From DASUPK01 sp963821705 (GTDB lineage Bacteria > Actinomycetota > Thermoleophilia > Solirubrobacterales > 70-9): 64,000 nucleotides of DNA. A program made the position numbers and the translations under genes. The DNA is taken from positions 434,001-498,000 of the forward strand of contig CAWGEV010000007.1 of assembly GCA_963821705.1 (NCBI GenBank), written 5' to 3'. Below, piece by piece: positions 32,844 to 40,341 of this stretch (within the stretch, counting starts at the first letter, position 1; each line of letters opens with the position of its first letter). The notes under the pieces are model-generated. The model was not told where the DNA came from and did not search any database. It saw nothing but the letters and a program-made list of their open reading frames with translations.

Positions 32844-34079
32844 ATGCACACAGATGAGGCAACCGCATTCGGGAACCTCGCGGGCAAGGCCATGGCCGGC
32901 ACCGCATCATTCGTGGAGGAGATGCATCAGGCAATCTTCACCCGCTCGTCCTTGATGGCAGGGCCTCCAGTCAAGACGATTCACGACGGCATCGCGGGGG
33001 CTGCCTACGGCGGGATCCGCGCGCTCAATCGGGCGCTCGGTCACCTCGTTGGCTCGGGCCTTGCGCTCGCTCGGCTGGGCGAGGGCGATCGCCTCGCGGA
33101 CTCGCGCGCGGGCAACGTCGCGCTGGGCGCGCTGAGCGGCTTGCACGGCGACCTCCTGCACCGAGACGGAAACGAGCTCGCGATTGAAATGACCCTCCGT
33201 GAACGCCGCCGCGACATCGCCATCGACGGGCCCAGCCTCGCTGAGGCCTTTCCCTCGGCGACCTCGCGGCTGGTGGTCTTTATCCACGGACTATGCGAGA
33301 GCGACGACGCGTGGCGGATGTTCGGGGGCGAATCTCAGAGCTACGGGTCGCGGCTGAAGCACGACCTTTGCTTCACGCCGCTCTACGTGCGTTACAACAG
33401 CGGCCTTCGCATCTCGGAGAACGGGCACCGGCTTTCCCGGCTGCTCGCCAGCGTCGTTGACTCCTGGCCGGCAGAGGTACGCGAGATCGTCCTCGTCGGC
33501 CACTCGATGGGCGGTCTGGTTGCGCGCAGCGCCTGCCACTACGGCAACCAATCGGGGGAAGACTGGGTGACGGACGTCCGTCACGTCTTCTGCCTGGCAA
33601 GCCCCCACCTGGGAGCGCCGCTGGAGAAGGCGGCCAACGTGGCCGCCTGGGCGCTCGGACGGCTCCCGGAGACCCGGCCGCTTGCGCGCGTCATCAACGG
33701 CCGGAGCGAGGGCATCAAGGACTTGCGATTCGGTTACCTCGTCGACGAGGACTGGCAGGGCCGCGATCCCGACGCCCTGCTCGAGGACAACCGCCACCAC
33801 GTCCCCTTCCTGGAGACCGCGAACTACTACTACGTCGGGGCGACGCTGAGCGGGGACCCACGCCATCCGCTCGGCCACTTGGCGGGCGATCTGCTGGTGC
33901 GATTCCCGAGCGCGTCCGGCCAAGGTGCGCGGGGCCAAAGGATCCCGTTCCACATCGATAACGGGCATCACGCCGGGGGGCTCACTCACTTCCACGTGCT
34001 CAACGACCCCGACGTCTACCGGCAGATCCACGCCTGGCTGAGGCGTGACGAGGCCCGGATTGGGAATCCTGGTGGCTGA
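32844..34079 (+). CDS. Alpha/beta-hydrolase, lipase/PGAP1-like
   Basis: The 411-residue protein has an N-terminal helical region (about 1-130), then an alpha/beta-hydrolase core with the oxyanion strand VVFIHGLCESDDAW and the nucleophile elbow GHSMGGLVAR; a late His in GLTHFHVLND could complete the triad. There is no signal peptide, so it is intracellular. The long helical N-terminus recalls PHA- or lipid-granule enzymes. With a TetR regulator and a phasin-like gene next to it, a role in storage lipid turnover is possible but unproven. Confidence 0.5.
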   Translation: MHTDEATAFGNLAGKAMAGTASFVEEMHQAIFTRSSLMAGPPVKTIHDGIAGAAYGGIRALNRALGHLVGSGLALARLGEGDRLADSRAGNVALGALSGLHGDLLHRDGNELAIEMTLRERRRDIAIDGPSLAEAFPSATSRLVVFIHGLCESDDAWRMFGGESQSYGSRLKHDLCFTPLYVRYNSGLRISENGHRLSRLLASVVDSWPAEVREIVLVGHSMGGLVARSACHYGNQSGEDWVTDVRHVFCLASPHLGAPLEKAANVAAWALGRLPETRPLARVINGRSEGIKDLRFGYLVDEDWQGRDPDALLEDNRHHVPFLETANYYYVGATLSGDPRHPLGHLAGDLLVRFPSASGQGARGQRIPFHIDNGHHAGGLTHFHVLNDPDVYRQIHAWLRRDEARIGNPGG

Positions 34080-34168
34080 CCTTCCGGGCGCGATCCACAA
34101 GGCGATCGCCGTGAAGCTGGGCGCGTCTGCTGCGCGGGTTCCCTGGTGATCGAGCGGGAGGTTTGCTT

Positions 34169-34801
34169 CTAGCGCAGCAGCATCCGCAGGATCGGCTCGG
34201 CGCGTCGGGCCTCAGGCCGCTCGCCGGTGATCAGATCGAGGTAGGTGTAGGACTCGATTAGCCGGACGATCACGTAAGCCACCTCGTGCAGGTCAGCCGG
34301 CAGATCGATGCGACCGGCCTCAGCTTCCTCTTCCAAGAGGTCCTGGATCGCGCCGATCAGCCGCGGCTGGAACTCGGTGTCGCGGAGCGTCAGCAGCCGC
34401 ATCGCGTGCTCACCCTCCTCGGCGAGCCAGCGCTTCATTCCGGCGTTGGAGATGACCGCTTCGAGAAAGCCGACTATGACCCGGACGATGCGGTCCGGGC
34501 CCTTGGCCCCCACGTCCTCCTCGATCGTCTCGAGCGTTCGCTCGGCCAGGGACCAGATCACCTCGACCAGGAGCTGATCGCGCGACCCGACCCAGCGGTA
34601 GAGCGTCACGCGGTTCACACCGAGCTCGCCCGCCAGCGCCCCCATGTCGATTCGCTCGGCTGCGAGGAACTTGCGCCGCGCTAACCGAAACGCGTCCAGA
34701 GCCGTGGGCCGCGCCGGCGACTGGCCGCGGGCCGCGAGCTCGCGCTCCAGTTTCGTGGGTGAGCGCTTGGGACGTTTCCCCCGCCGCTGTGCTGTCGCCA
34801 T
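34169..34801 (-). CDS. TetR-family regulator, QsdR-like
   Basis: A 210-residue protein with the N-terminal DNA-binding helices (IDMGALAGELGVNRVTLYRWVGSRDQL) and a ligand-binding C-terminal domain ending in YLDLITGERPEARRAEPILRMLL, which resembles the QsdR-type group linked to signal- or ester-degrading enzymes. It likely controls the adjacent lipase or phasin-like gene. ATG 34825 is an alternative start; no ribosome site decides between them. Confidence 0.5.
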   Translation of the reverse strand: MATAQRRGKRPKRSPTKLERELAARGQSPARPTALDAFRLARRKFLAAERIDMGALAGELGVNRVTLYRWVGSRDQLLVEVIWSLAERTLETIEEDVGAKGPDRIVRVIVGFLEAVISNAGMKRWLAEEGEHAMRLLTLRDTEFQPRLIGAIQDLLEEEAEAGRIDLPADLHEVAYVIVRLIESYTYLDLITGERPEARRAEPILRMLLR

Positions 34802-34869
34802 CCCCGGCAGGATGGCAGGTGACACCGAGGGAGCCTGGTCCTTCAGTACACCGATCCGGGCCGCTGCTC

Positions 34870-35139
34870 CTACTTGGCGCTGTCTGACGCACCCAGCGAC
34901 TTGCCGGCGCTGCGCACGACCTTGCGGAGGAAGTCGTACTGGGTTTCGACCAGCCGGTCCGCCATGTCCAGGGCGGAGTCGACTATCTCCTCCCGCTTGG
35001 ACGGACCCTCGCCTTCCTCCAATGTCTTGTCGACCGCGTCGACAAACTTGCGAACTGCCTCGATTGCGGCCTGCTGCCCGGCCTTGACCTCCTCGACCAA
35101 CTCCTCTGAAAGCTCTGTGGGCCTGTCGGCGATTGTCAT
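34870..35139 (-). CDS. Phasin-like small helical protein
   Basis: An 89-residue, fully helical protein with heptad-like patterns (ELVEEVKAGQQAAIEAVRKFVDAVDKTL) and a basic C-terminal helix. This shape and size resemble phasins, which coat polyester granules, though the sequence alone cannot prove it. ATG 35139 is chosen for the purine-rich AAGGGATCGAG site. It lies upstream of the TetR gene on the same strand. Confidence 0.5.
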   Translation of the reverse strand: MTIADRPTELSEELVEEVKAGQQAAIEAVRKFVDAVDKTLEEGEGPSKREEIVDSALDMADRLVETQYDFLRKVVRSAGKSLGASDSAK

Positions 35140-35355
35140 CTCGATCCCTTTCTGGTCATCCGAGGGAGAGCCGATCATTGCTCGCCGATCTCGGACCCAC
35201 ATCCGTAGCCACTACGGGTCTTGCAACATTAAAACCAGATGTTGTGGCCTTTCAACCAACAGGCTATGTGTTGCGCCCAGGCATCCGTCGACGGTGCAAT
35301 GGTGGCGACTGAGGCCGGGAAATCCCCGTTGAGGGCGCCTTTCTGATCCTTGCCC

Positions 35356-35462
35356 CTAGCCCAGCGCGAACTTCGCGTCCTCGGACGTCATCGTCATCGC
35401 CAAAGGCACGTGACGACGCCTCGCCAGGTGCTCTCAATCAACTCGAGCTTCTCCTCCGACAT
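35356..35462 (-). pseudogene. Remnants: NTF2-like start fused to a MIP18 3' end
   Basis: Directly after the stop of the next NTF2-like gene (TAGACGATG...), a second MSEEKLELIEST start runs only 22 codons to a stop. In another frame of the same stretch, TSEDAKFALG followed by a stop matches the end of the MIP18-like gene at 43.77 kb. The rest of this 326-base interval (35140-35465) contains no intact gene; an imperfect palindrome around CAACATTAAAACCAGATGTTG lies near 35225. Confidence 0.5.
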
Positions 35463-35465
35463 CGT

Positions 35466-35873
35466 CTACTCCCGCAACCCGGCAGTTTTGAGGGCTTCGG
35501 CACGGGTCCAGAAGACTTGACGTCTCGTAATCAGGCCGTCCGCGAACCAGACGATCTGCCAGGTGCGGTATTCAAACGGCGCGCCGCTGCCCCTACGGCG
35601 TGCTGTGAGAACCACGGCGATGAAGACCCGGTCATCACCCAAGTCCGTTATCTGCTCGATCTCGATGTGGACGCCCTCCTCCGCGTTTTCCCACATCAGC
35701 TCGATCCACTCTCGCACCCCCGCCCGCCCGCGGTACAGCTCACCAATCCCAGGGACACCTTCCAGGGCCTCCCATACGACATCAGGGCTGAGGAAGGCCA
35801 GCAAGGCGTCGAGGTCGCCGCGGTTGAGAGCGTCGATGGCCTTCCGTGCCAGCGCTACGTTCTCCTCCGACAT
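35466..35873 (-). CDS. NTF2-like protein 1 (MSEENV paralogue)
   Basis: A 135-residue SnoaL/NTF2-like protein: MSEENVALARKAIDALNRGD, DVVWEALEGVPGIG, YRGRAGVREWIELMWENAEE and the C-terminal TRAEALKTAGLRE. The true start is ATG 35873, because the upstream PRDTAWA codons overlap the GATACT-N9-ATG promoter shared with four genes at 42-43 kb. Function unknown; the family fold serves many small-molecule enzymes. Same strand and same 3' module as the array at 41.7-43.4 kb. Confidence 0.5.
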   Translation of the reverse strand: MSEENVALARKAIDALNRGDLDALLAFLSPDVVWEALEGVPGIGELYRGRAGVREWIELMWENAEEGVHIEIEQITDLGDDRVFIAVVLTARRRGSGAPFEYRTWQIVWFADGLITRRQVFWTRAEALKTAGLRE

Positions 35874-35882
35874 CGCCCACGC

Positions 35883-35888
35883 AGTATC
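35883..35888 (-). promoter_or_regulatory. -10 box (GATACT) of NTF2-like gene 1
   Basis: GATACT lies nine bases upstream of ATG 35873, the spacer being GCGTGGGCG. The same hexamer and spacing occur at 42460-42465, 42936-42941 and 43398-43403, and GATACA at 42004-42009, indicating a common near-leaderless promoter. Confidence 0.5.
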
Positions 35889-35902
35889 TCTCGGGGGAGT
35901 TG

Positions 35903-35948
35903 CGCTTTCCATGCAAGGTCGATAGCCGCTTCTCGTCCAAAGCGGCTA
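35903..35948. repeat. Palindromic hairpin repeats next to NTF2-like gene 1
   Basis: Two units occur in tandem: a GCTTTCCATGCAAGG half-palindrome and AGCCGCTT-CTCGTCCA-AAGCGGCT, a perfect 8-base-pair stem. Similar units lie beside each gene of the 41.7-43.4 kb array and at both ends of the 0.2 kb element. Confidence 0.5.
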
Positions 35949-36088
35949 CCCCGAGCACCGCTCAGTGATGCGGGCTTTTACGGTTGCCTGGGAAGCCGGC
36001 GAACGGGAGCATCCGCAGCGCGAGAATCCGCCCAACTGTGGCGGGGTTCGCCGGGAGACGGGGATAGCGCGACATCTGGAGGAGCCAC

Positions 36089-36598
36089 GTGCAAGCTCGA
36101 CTTCGTTCCATCTTCGATTTCGGCAACAACGACGCTTCAACGCCCCGGCGAGGAGCCATCGTGACGGCTGTCGCCGCAACGTTGATCGTCGGGTTGGTTG
36201 TCGGTTGCGGCGGTAGCAACAGCACCACCACGTCAACCGCGGCGCTTTCCAAGAGTGCCTACCTCGCGAAGGCGAACGCGATCTGTAACGCCGGCAACGA
36301 GAAGCAGCAGGCCGGACAGAAGGCGCTCGGCAAGAACCCGAGCCAGGCGCAGCTAATGACTTACGTGACCGGCACGCAGGTCCCGAACATCCAGTCTCAG
36401 ATCGATCAGATCAAGGCTCTTGGTGCACCCTCAGGCGATCAGGCGGTCGTCAATAAGTACCTCGCCACAGCTCAGGCCGACCTGAACAGGGTGAAGAGCG
36501 ACCCTTCATTGATCTACAGCGGCAAGAGCGATCCTTTCGCGGACTTCGCGGCAATCGCCCACCCCTACGGGCTGACCGCTTGCGCTCGCCACAGCTAG
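36089..36598 (+). CDS. Exported lipoprotein, unknown function
   Basis: The 169-residue protein has a basic start, a hydrophobic stretch and a lipobox (LIVGLVVGCGG), then a Ser/Thr linker and a helical mature domain with two more cysteines (ANAICNAGNEKQQ and the C-terminal LTACARHS) that may pair. The SKSAYLAKANAICNAGN pattern recurs in Solirubrobacterales-type lipoproteins of unknown role. It is the only plus-strand gene between the NTF2-like gene and SigA. Confidence 0.5.
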   Translation: MQARLRSIFDFGNNDASTPRRGAIVTAVAATLIVGLVVGCGGSNSTTTSTAALSKSAYLAKANAICNAGNEKQQAGQKALGKNPSQAQLMTYVTGTQVPNIQSQIDQIKALGAPSGDQAVVNKYLATAQADLNRVKSDPSLIYSGKSDPFADFAAIAHPYGLTACARHS

Positions 36599-36691
36599 CG
36601 GACCAGGACATATCGGAGCACCAACCGGGGCGCGCCCGCGGCTCGGTTGGTGTCTCGCCCTGAAGCAAGCGGAGCGCCGACGCAAACCACC

Positions 36692-36893
36692 GCTTTCCAT
36701 GGAAGGTGTCGCACAAAGGGCGCTGGCGAGAGGCACCCCTACGCGTGCTGAGGCGGCTTCAGCGGTCGACGAGACATCCACCAGGGCGCGAAGTTGGCAC
36801 CCGGCAAGTGACTCGTCGTCCCGTTTCTAAAGAGGCCTTACACGAGCTCTCACGGCCTCACTTTGGGTTTGTGCGACAGGCTCCATGGAAAGC
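36692..36893. mobile_element. MITE-like element, copy 1 (202 bases)
   Basis: Bounded by inverted termini: the left end GCTTTCCATGGAAGGTGTCG, then CACAAA, mirrors the right end TTTGTGCGACAGGCTCCATG, then GAAAGC. It is about 95 percent identical to 43426-43626. No transposase is encoded and frames through it are not conserved as protein, so it is a non-autonomous element. The end palindrome is the same unit found as solo hairpins near the NTF2-like genes. Confidence 0.5.
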
Positions 36894-37020
36894 GGCGGTT
36901 TCCCAAACACCTCTGAGCGGGGAATGGCTGACGCTAAACCCGGCCGGACAGTGGCATTCGAGCGGTACGCACCCACCGATCCGTGCCTAGAGAGCGACCC
37001 TGCGTGGTTAGCCAGATCAG

Positions 37021-38127
37021 CTACGCGACTTCGCGAAGCTTCTGCGCCTCGGCAAGGCTCTGCAGCTTCTTCAGCGACTGGTTCTCGATCTGCCGGATCC
37101 GCTCGCGGGTGACGTTGAACGTCCGCCCGACCTCCTCAAGCGTGCGCGGGTGCTCGCCGCCGAGCCCGTAGCGGAGCTCGAGCACGCGGCGCTCGCGGTA
37201 GGAGAGGTTCTCGAGGGCCTCCTTCAGCGCCTCCTTGGTGAGCAGCTCGGCGGCGCGCTCGAAGGGGGACTCGGCTCGCTCATCGGCGATGAACTGGCCG
37301 AACTCCGACTCCTCCTCGTCGCCGACGGGCTTCTCGAGGGAGACCGGCGCCTGCGCCGAGCGCTTGATCGAGTCGACCTCCTCGGGCTCGATGCCGGTGA
37401 CCTCGGCGATCTCCTCCGGGGTCGGCTCGCGGCCCAGCTCGGTGACCAGTTTGCGCTCCACGCGGCCGATCCTGTTGAGCTTCTCGACGACGTGGACCGG
37501 GATGCGGATCGTCCGCGACTTGTCGGCGAGCGCGCGGGCGACCGCCTGGCGGATCCACCAGGTCGCGTAGGTCGAGAACTTGAAGCCCCTGCGGTAGTCG
37601 AACTTCTCGGCCGCGCGGACCAGGCCGAACGTGCCCTCCTGGATCAAATCGAGGAAGGGCAGGCCCTGGTTCCGGTAGTTCTTGGCGATCGAGACGACCA
37701 GACGGAGGTTCGATTCGACCATCTTCTGCTTGGCGTCGAGGTCGCCGCGCTCGATCCGCTTCGCGAGCTCGACCTCCTCGGCGGCAGTCAGCAGCCTGAC
37801 CTTGCCGATGTCCTTGAGGAGGAGCTGCAGGGAATCGGTGGTCATGTCCGGCTTCAGCTCGAGCGCCTTCTGGCGCTTGCGACCTCGGCCCTTGCCGGCC
37901 TCGGCGGGCTCCGCCTCGGCCGCGGCCTTCTGGGCAGGATCAACGTCCTCGACCAGCTCGATACCGGACTTCTCGAGATGTCCGTAGAGGTCCTGGACGT
38001 CGGACTCTTCGAACTCGACCTCGGACATCGCCGAGGCGACGTCACCGAAGGTGAGCACGCCAAGCTGCTGCCCCTTGGTGATCAGCGTCTTTACTTCCTC
38101 AAGCTCCTGCAGTTCAGCAACCAGCAT
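37021..38127 (-). CDS. sigA: Primary sigma factor RpoD/SigA
   Basis: A 368-residue sigma-70 factor: a region 1.1-like N-terminus, a charged Lys/Arg linker near 80-90, region 2 with NLRLVVSIAKNYRNQGLPFLD, FKFSTYATWWIRQAVARA, region 3, and region 4 with ELRYGLGGEHPRTLEEVGR and NVTRERIRQIE. It is a principal housekeeping factor, shorter than the Escherichia coli one. Placed between accessory elements, which shows that the surrounding DNA is chromosomal. Confidence 0.5.
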   Translation of the reverse strand: MLVAELQELEEVKTLITKGQQLGVLTFGDVASAMSEVEFEESDVQDLYGHLEKSGIELVEDVDPAQKAAAEAEPAEAGKGRGRKRQKALELKPDMTTDSLQLLLKDIGKVRLLTAAEEVELAKRIERGDLDAKQKMVESNLRLVVSIAKNYRNQGLPFLDLIQEGTFGLVRAAEKFDYRRGFKFSTYATWWIRQAVARALADKSRTIRIPVHVVEKLNRIGRVERKLVTELGREPTPEEIAEVTGIEPEEVDSIKRSAQAPVSLEKPVGDEEESEFGQFIADERAESPFERAAELLTKEALKEALENLSYRERRVLELRYGLGGEHPRTLEEVGRTFNVTRERIRQIENQSLKKLQSLAEAQKLREVA

Positions 38128-38147
38128 TCGTGCTCTAGCTCGTCTCT

Positions 38148-38423
38148 CTATACGGGCGGTTTTGTCGCGTCTAGGCCACGAAGCCTCTCGGCGAGCAGCT
38201 CGAACGGCCCGGCGTTGAGCCCTCGGTAGCTCTCGTCGTCGATCCAGTGGAGCCAGGCCTCCCGCGCTGCGACTTGATCACCCGCGGCCCGGAGCCGGAC
38301 ATAAGCGACTAGCTCGGTCGAGGTGCCGATCGCGGCGTCGTGGCGCTCGCTCAACCGGTCCTGCTCGACTAGCACCGCCTGCAGCCGCGCCACCGCGCTG
38401 TCGTGTTCCTTGCCTCTTGTCAT
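38148..38423 (-). CDS. Hypothetical 91-residue protein upstream of sigA
   Basis: A helical, charged protein (EHDSAVARLQAVLVEQDRLSERH ... HWIDDESYRGLNAGPFELLAERLRGL) with no membrane segment or metal motif. It lies 20 bases before sigA on the same strand and may be co-transcribed. No family recognised. Confidence 0.5.
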   Translation of the reverse strand: MTRGKEHDSAVARLQAVLVEQDRLSERHDAAIGTSTELVAYVRLRAAGDQVAAREAWLHWIDDESYRGLNAGPFELLAERLRGLDATKPPV

Positions 38424-38672
38424 GGTCTAAAGCCTTCCGTCCCTCTTCTGGATCCGCCCGGAAACCAGAGGGCTAGAGCCCCCGAGCGGGCAATTAGATG
38501 GGGACGAAGCCACCGGGTCGGTGGGGTAACGCCCTTAGAGGTACAGCACCAGCCCCGCAGTCAAGACCAATAGCCCCCACCTCGCGCCTCGTGGCGCAAG
38601 ACCGCGCCGTCGGTGGCATTCCGGTTGGGAGTGAGTATTTTGGCCGCAGGACCAGCCGCGACTGACACTACT

Positions 38673-38722
38673 CCTATTGCGTGGGGGTGTGTAAAGACCT
38701 ATTGCGTGGGGGTGTGTAAAGA
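38673..38722. repeat. Perfect 25-base tandem duplication
   Basis: CCTATTGCGTGGGGGTGTGT followed by AAAGA occurs twice back to back without a mismatch. Two copies are too few for a CRISPR; this may be an insertion footprint or slippage product. Confidence 0.5.
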
Positions 38723-38765
38723 GGTCGAAAGCCGGCCTTCGCTGCTCCTCTTCATGCAAGAGGGC

Positions 38766-38874
38766 AAGTGCTGCTTTCTCTTTGAAGACCACCCAGCTGT
38801 CAAGGGGGCGATCGCCCCGCCGCGGTAGGTGTCGTCGTGCCGCTCCCAGCTGGTGGATGAGTTGAGCTCATTTC
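38766..38874 (+). repeat. Dispersed repeat R, copy B
   Basis: Matches 29971-30080 in inverted orientation. It ends about 50 bases beyond the stop of the IS110-type transposase gene A, in the place where some IS110/IS1111 elements encode a guide (bridge) RNA. It could be that non-coding end. Confidence 0.5.
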
Positions 38875-38923
38875 TCTTTCGGCGCTCTGGGCGCAGATCG
38901 TTCCTGGGAGCTGCCTCGGCCGC

Positions 38924-39973
38924 TCAATTCCATGCGGGACCGTCAGGCGGCAGAAAGCAGCCGGAGTTCGCCGAGGCAGGTTGTTTGAAGGGCTCGCGGC
39001 GGGAGAGCATGTGCCAGGCCGCGATCAGGAGCTTGCGGGCGACCGCCGACTTCGCCGGGTTCTTGCCGTGGCGGGCCGAGACGCGGCGGTAGTGGCCGTG
39101 CCAGGGGTTGGTCGGGCGCCAGGCCTGGTTGGCGGCCTCGACCGCCGCCCAGCGCAGGGTTCTCGAGCCGGCCTTCGAGAGGGCGCCGGTCTGAGAGCGC
39201 TCACCCGACTGGCTCACCCTCGGGGCGAGGCCGGCATAGCCGACCAGCTTGCCGGGCCCCGGAAAGCGGGAGACCTCGCCGATCTCGGCGGCGAAGGTGA
39301 GGCCGAGCAGCGGGCCGATGCCCGGCATCGTCGCCAGCAGCCTGGCGCGCTCATCTGCGCTCGCGATCGGCCCCAGCTCGCGGTCGATCGGGTCGATGCG
39401 GCGGTCCATCTCGGCGGCCAGCTCGAGCAGCTCGGCGATCGAGGCCCGCCAGACCTCGGGGACCCCGCGGCGCTCCAAGAGCTCGATCGCGTCGGGCTTT
39501 CGCAGCCGGGCGTGGGAGATCCGCAGCCCGAACTGGGTGAGCAGGCCGAAGATCCGGTTGCGAGCCGAGGTGCGGGTCTTGACCAGGTGCATGCGCCGGC
39601 GAAGGCGCTCTCTGAGGGCCCTGTCTTCAAGCGAGGGCACCCAGAGCTCGGGGACCAGGTCTCGCCGGCAGAGCTCCGCCAGCACCCGGGCGTCGACCTT
39701 GTCGGTCTTGCAGGCGAGCGGGGCGACGTCTCTGACCTTGCGGGCGTGGGCGACCTGGACCTTCCAGCCAGAGGCCTCGAGCCGATCGCGGACCCAGACC
39801 GCGCCGCTCATCATCTCCACCGCCGCCCTCACGTCTGTGCCCTGCTCTAAGACCAGCCTCGCCAGTCCGTCTTCATTGGCGGGGATCAGCCCCTCGGCCG
39901 AGATCTCGCCGCTCTCTCCGACCGCGCAGAAGGCCGCCCGCCCGTAGGCCCAATCGATTCCGACATAGTTCAT
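38924..39973 (-). CDS. IS110-family transposase A
   Basis: A 349-residue DEDD transposase: MNYVGIDWAYGRAAFCAVGE with the first Asp, KTDKVDARVLAEL with catalytic acids, and a C-terminal Tnp_20 domain with LATMPGIGPLLGLTFAAEIG and GLAPRVSQSGER and the Ser/Arg-type region. IS110 elements have no terminal inverted repeats and use a bridge RNA from a non-coding end. Gene appears intact. It is head-to-head with transposase B, 368 bases apart. Confidence 0.5.
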   Translation of the reverse strand: MNYVGIDWAYGRAAFCAVGESGEISAEGLIPANEDGLARLVLEQGTDVRAAVEMMSGAVWVRDRLEASGWKVQVAHARKVRDVAPLACKTDKVDARVLAELCRRDLVPELWVPSLEDRALRERLRRRMHLVKTRTSARNRIFGLLTQFGLRISHARLRKPDAIELLERRGVPEVWRASIAELLELAAEMDRRIDPIDRELGPIASADERARLLATMPGIGPLLGLTFAAEIGEVSRFPGPGKLVGYAGLAPRVSQSGERSQTGALSKAGSRTLRWAAVEAANQAWRPTNPWHGHYRRVSARHGKNPAKSAVARKLLIAAWHMLSRREPFKQPASANSGCFLPPDGPAWN

Positions 39974-40341
39974 GCCGGGTCTCCTCTCCTCGCTTGAACG
40001 GCAGTGCCAACCGCGGTTCTAGTGAGCGCGGCGGAGGCCCCTTTTCAGTTCAGAGGAGCGGGACCTTCATGACATTCCATGCGAAGCGGATAGCCGCTTC
40101 TCAGGAGATGAAAATGACCCCGGAAGCTGACGTCCGGGTCGCGACCTACGGTCGGCTGACCGGGACAGGGGCTTCCGGGAGAACGCGAGATGGGCAGGCC
40201 GATTCTTGGACGATGGGCCCAGAGCCCGAGCTTTTCAGTGGCCGCCCCTGCGACTTGTCCGGGTGCGCTTAGAGCGCGAATGCGTCGATGTCGTGTTGCC
40301 CACCGCTTCTCCCAATCGTTCGAGCAGAGGAGGAGGAGGAG
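39974..40341. other. Intergenic region between two divergent IS110 transposases
   Basis: This 368-base region would contain the left ends, promoters and perhaps bridge RNAs of both elements. A GAAGCGG-ATAG-CCGCTTC hairpin at 40083-40100 belongs to the dispersed palindrome family. A short frame at 40255-40340 is not supported as a gene. Confidence 0.5.

Larger units (their letters stand above)
38424..38923. other. Intergenic region carrying tandem repeat and repeat R
   Basis: A 500-base stretch without a convincing gene. It contains a GC-rich part (38430-38660), a perfect 25-base tandem duplication (38673-38722) and repeat R copy B (38766-38874), then the 3' border of the IS110 transposase gene. 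Confidence 0.5.
38766..40060 (-). mobile_element. IS110-type insertion sequence A, approximate limits
   Basis: Limits are guesses: the transposase gene plus repeat R on its 3' side and about 85 bases of leader on the other. IS110 elements lack inverted repeats, so sequence alone does not define the ends. Confidence 0.5.

Noticed and set aside
35874..35912. N-terminal extension PRDTAWA of NTF2-like proteins
   Set aside because: The codons coincide with the conserved GATACT-N9 promoter in all paralogues and in an unrelated gene, so conservation is at the DNA level.
36706..36990. Protein-coding frame inside the MITE-like element
   Set aside because: The two copies differ by changes that alter amino acids without codon-position bias, and no start or ribosome site is kept.
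38673..38722. CRISPR-like repeat
   Set aside because: Only two copies, no spacer, no cas genes.
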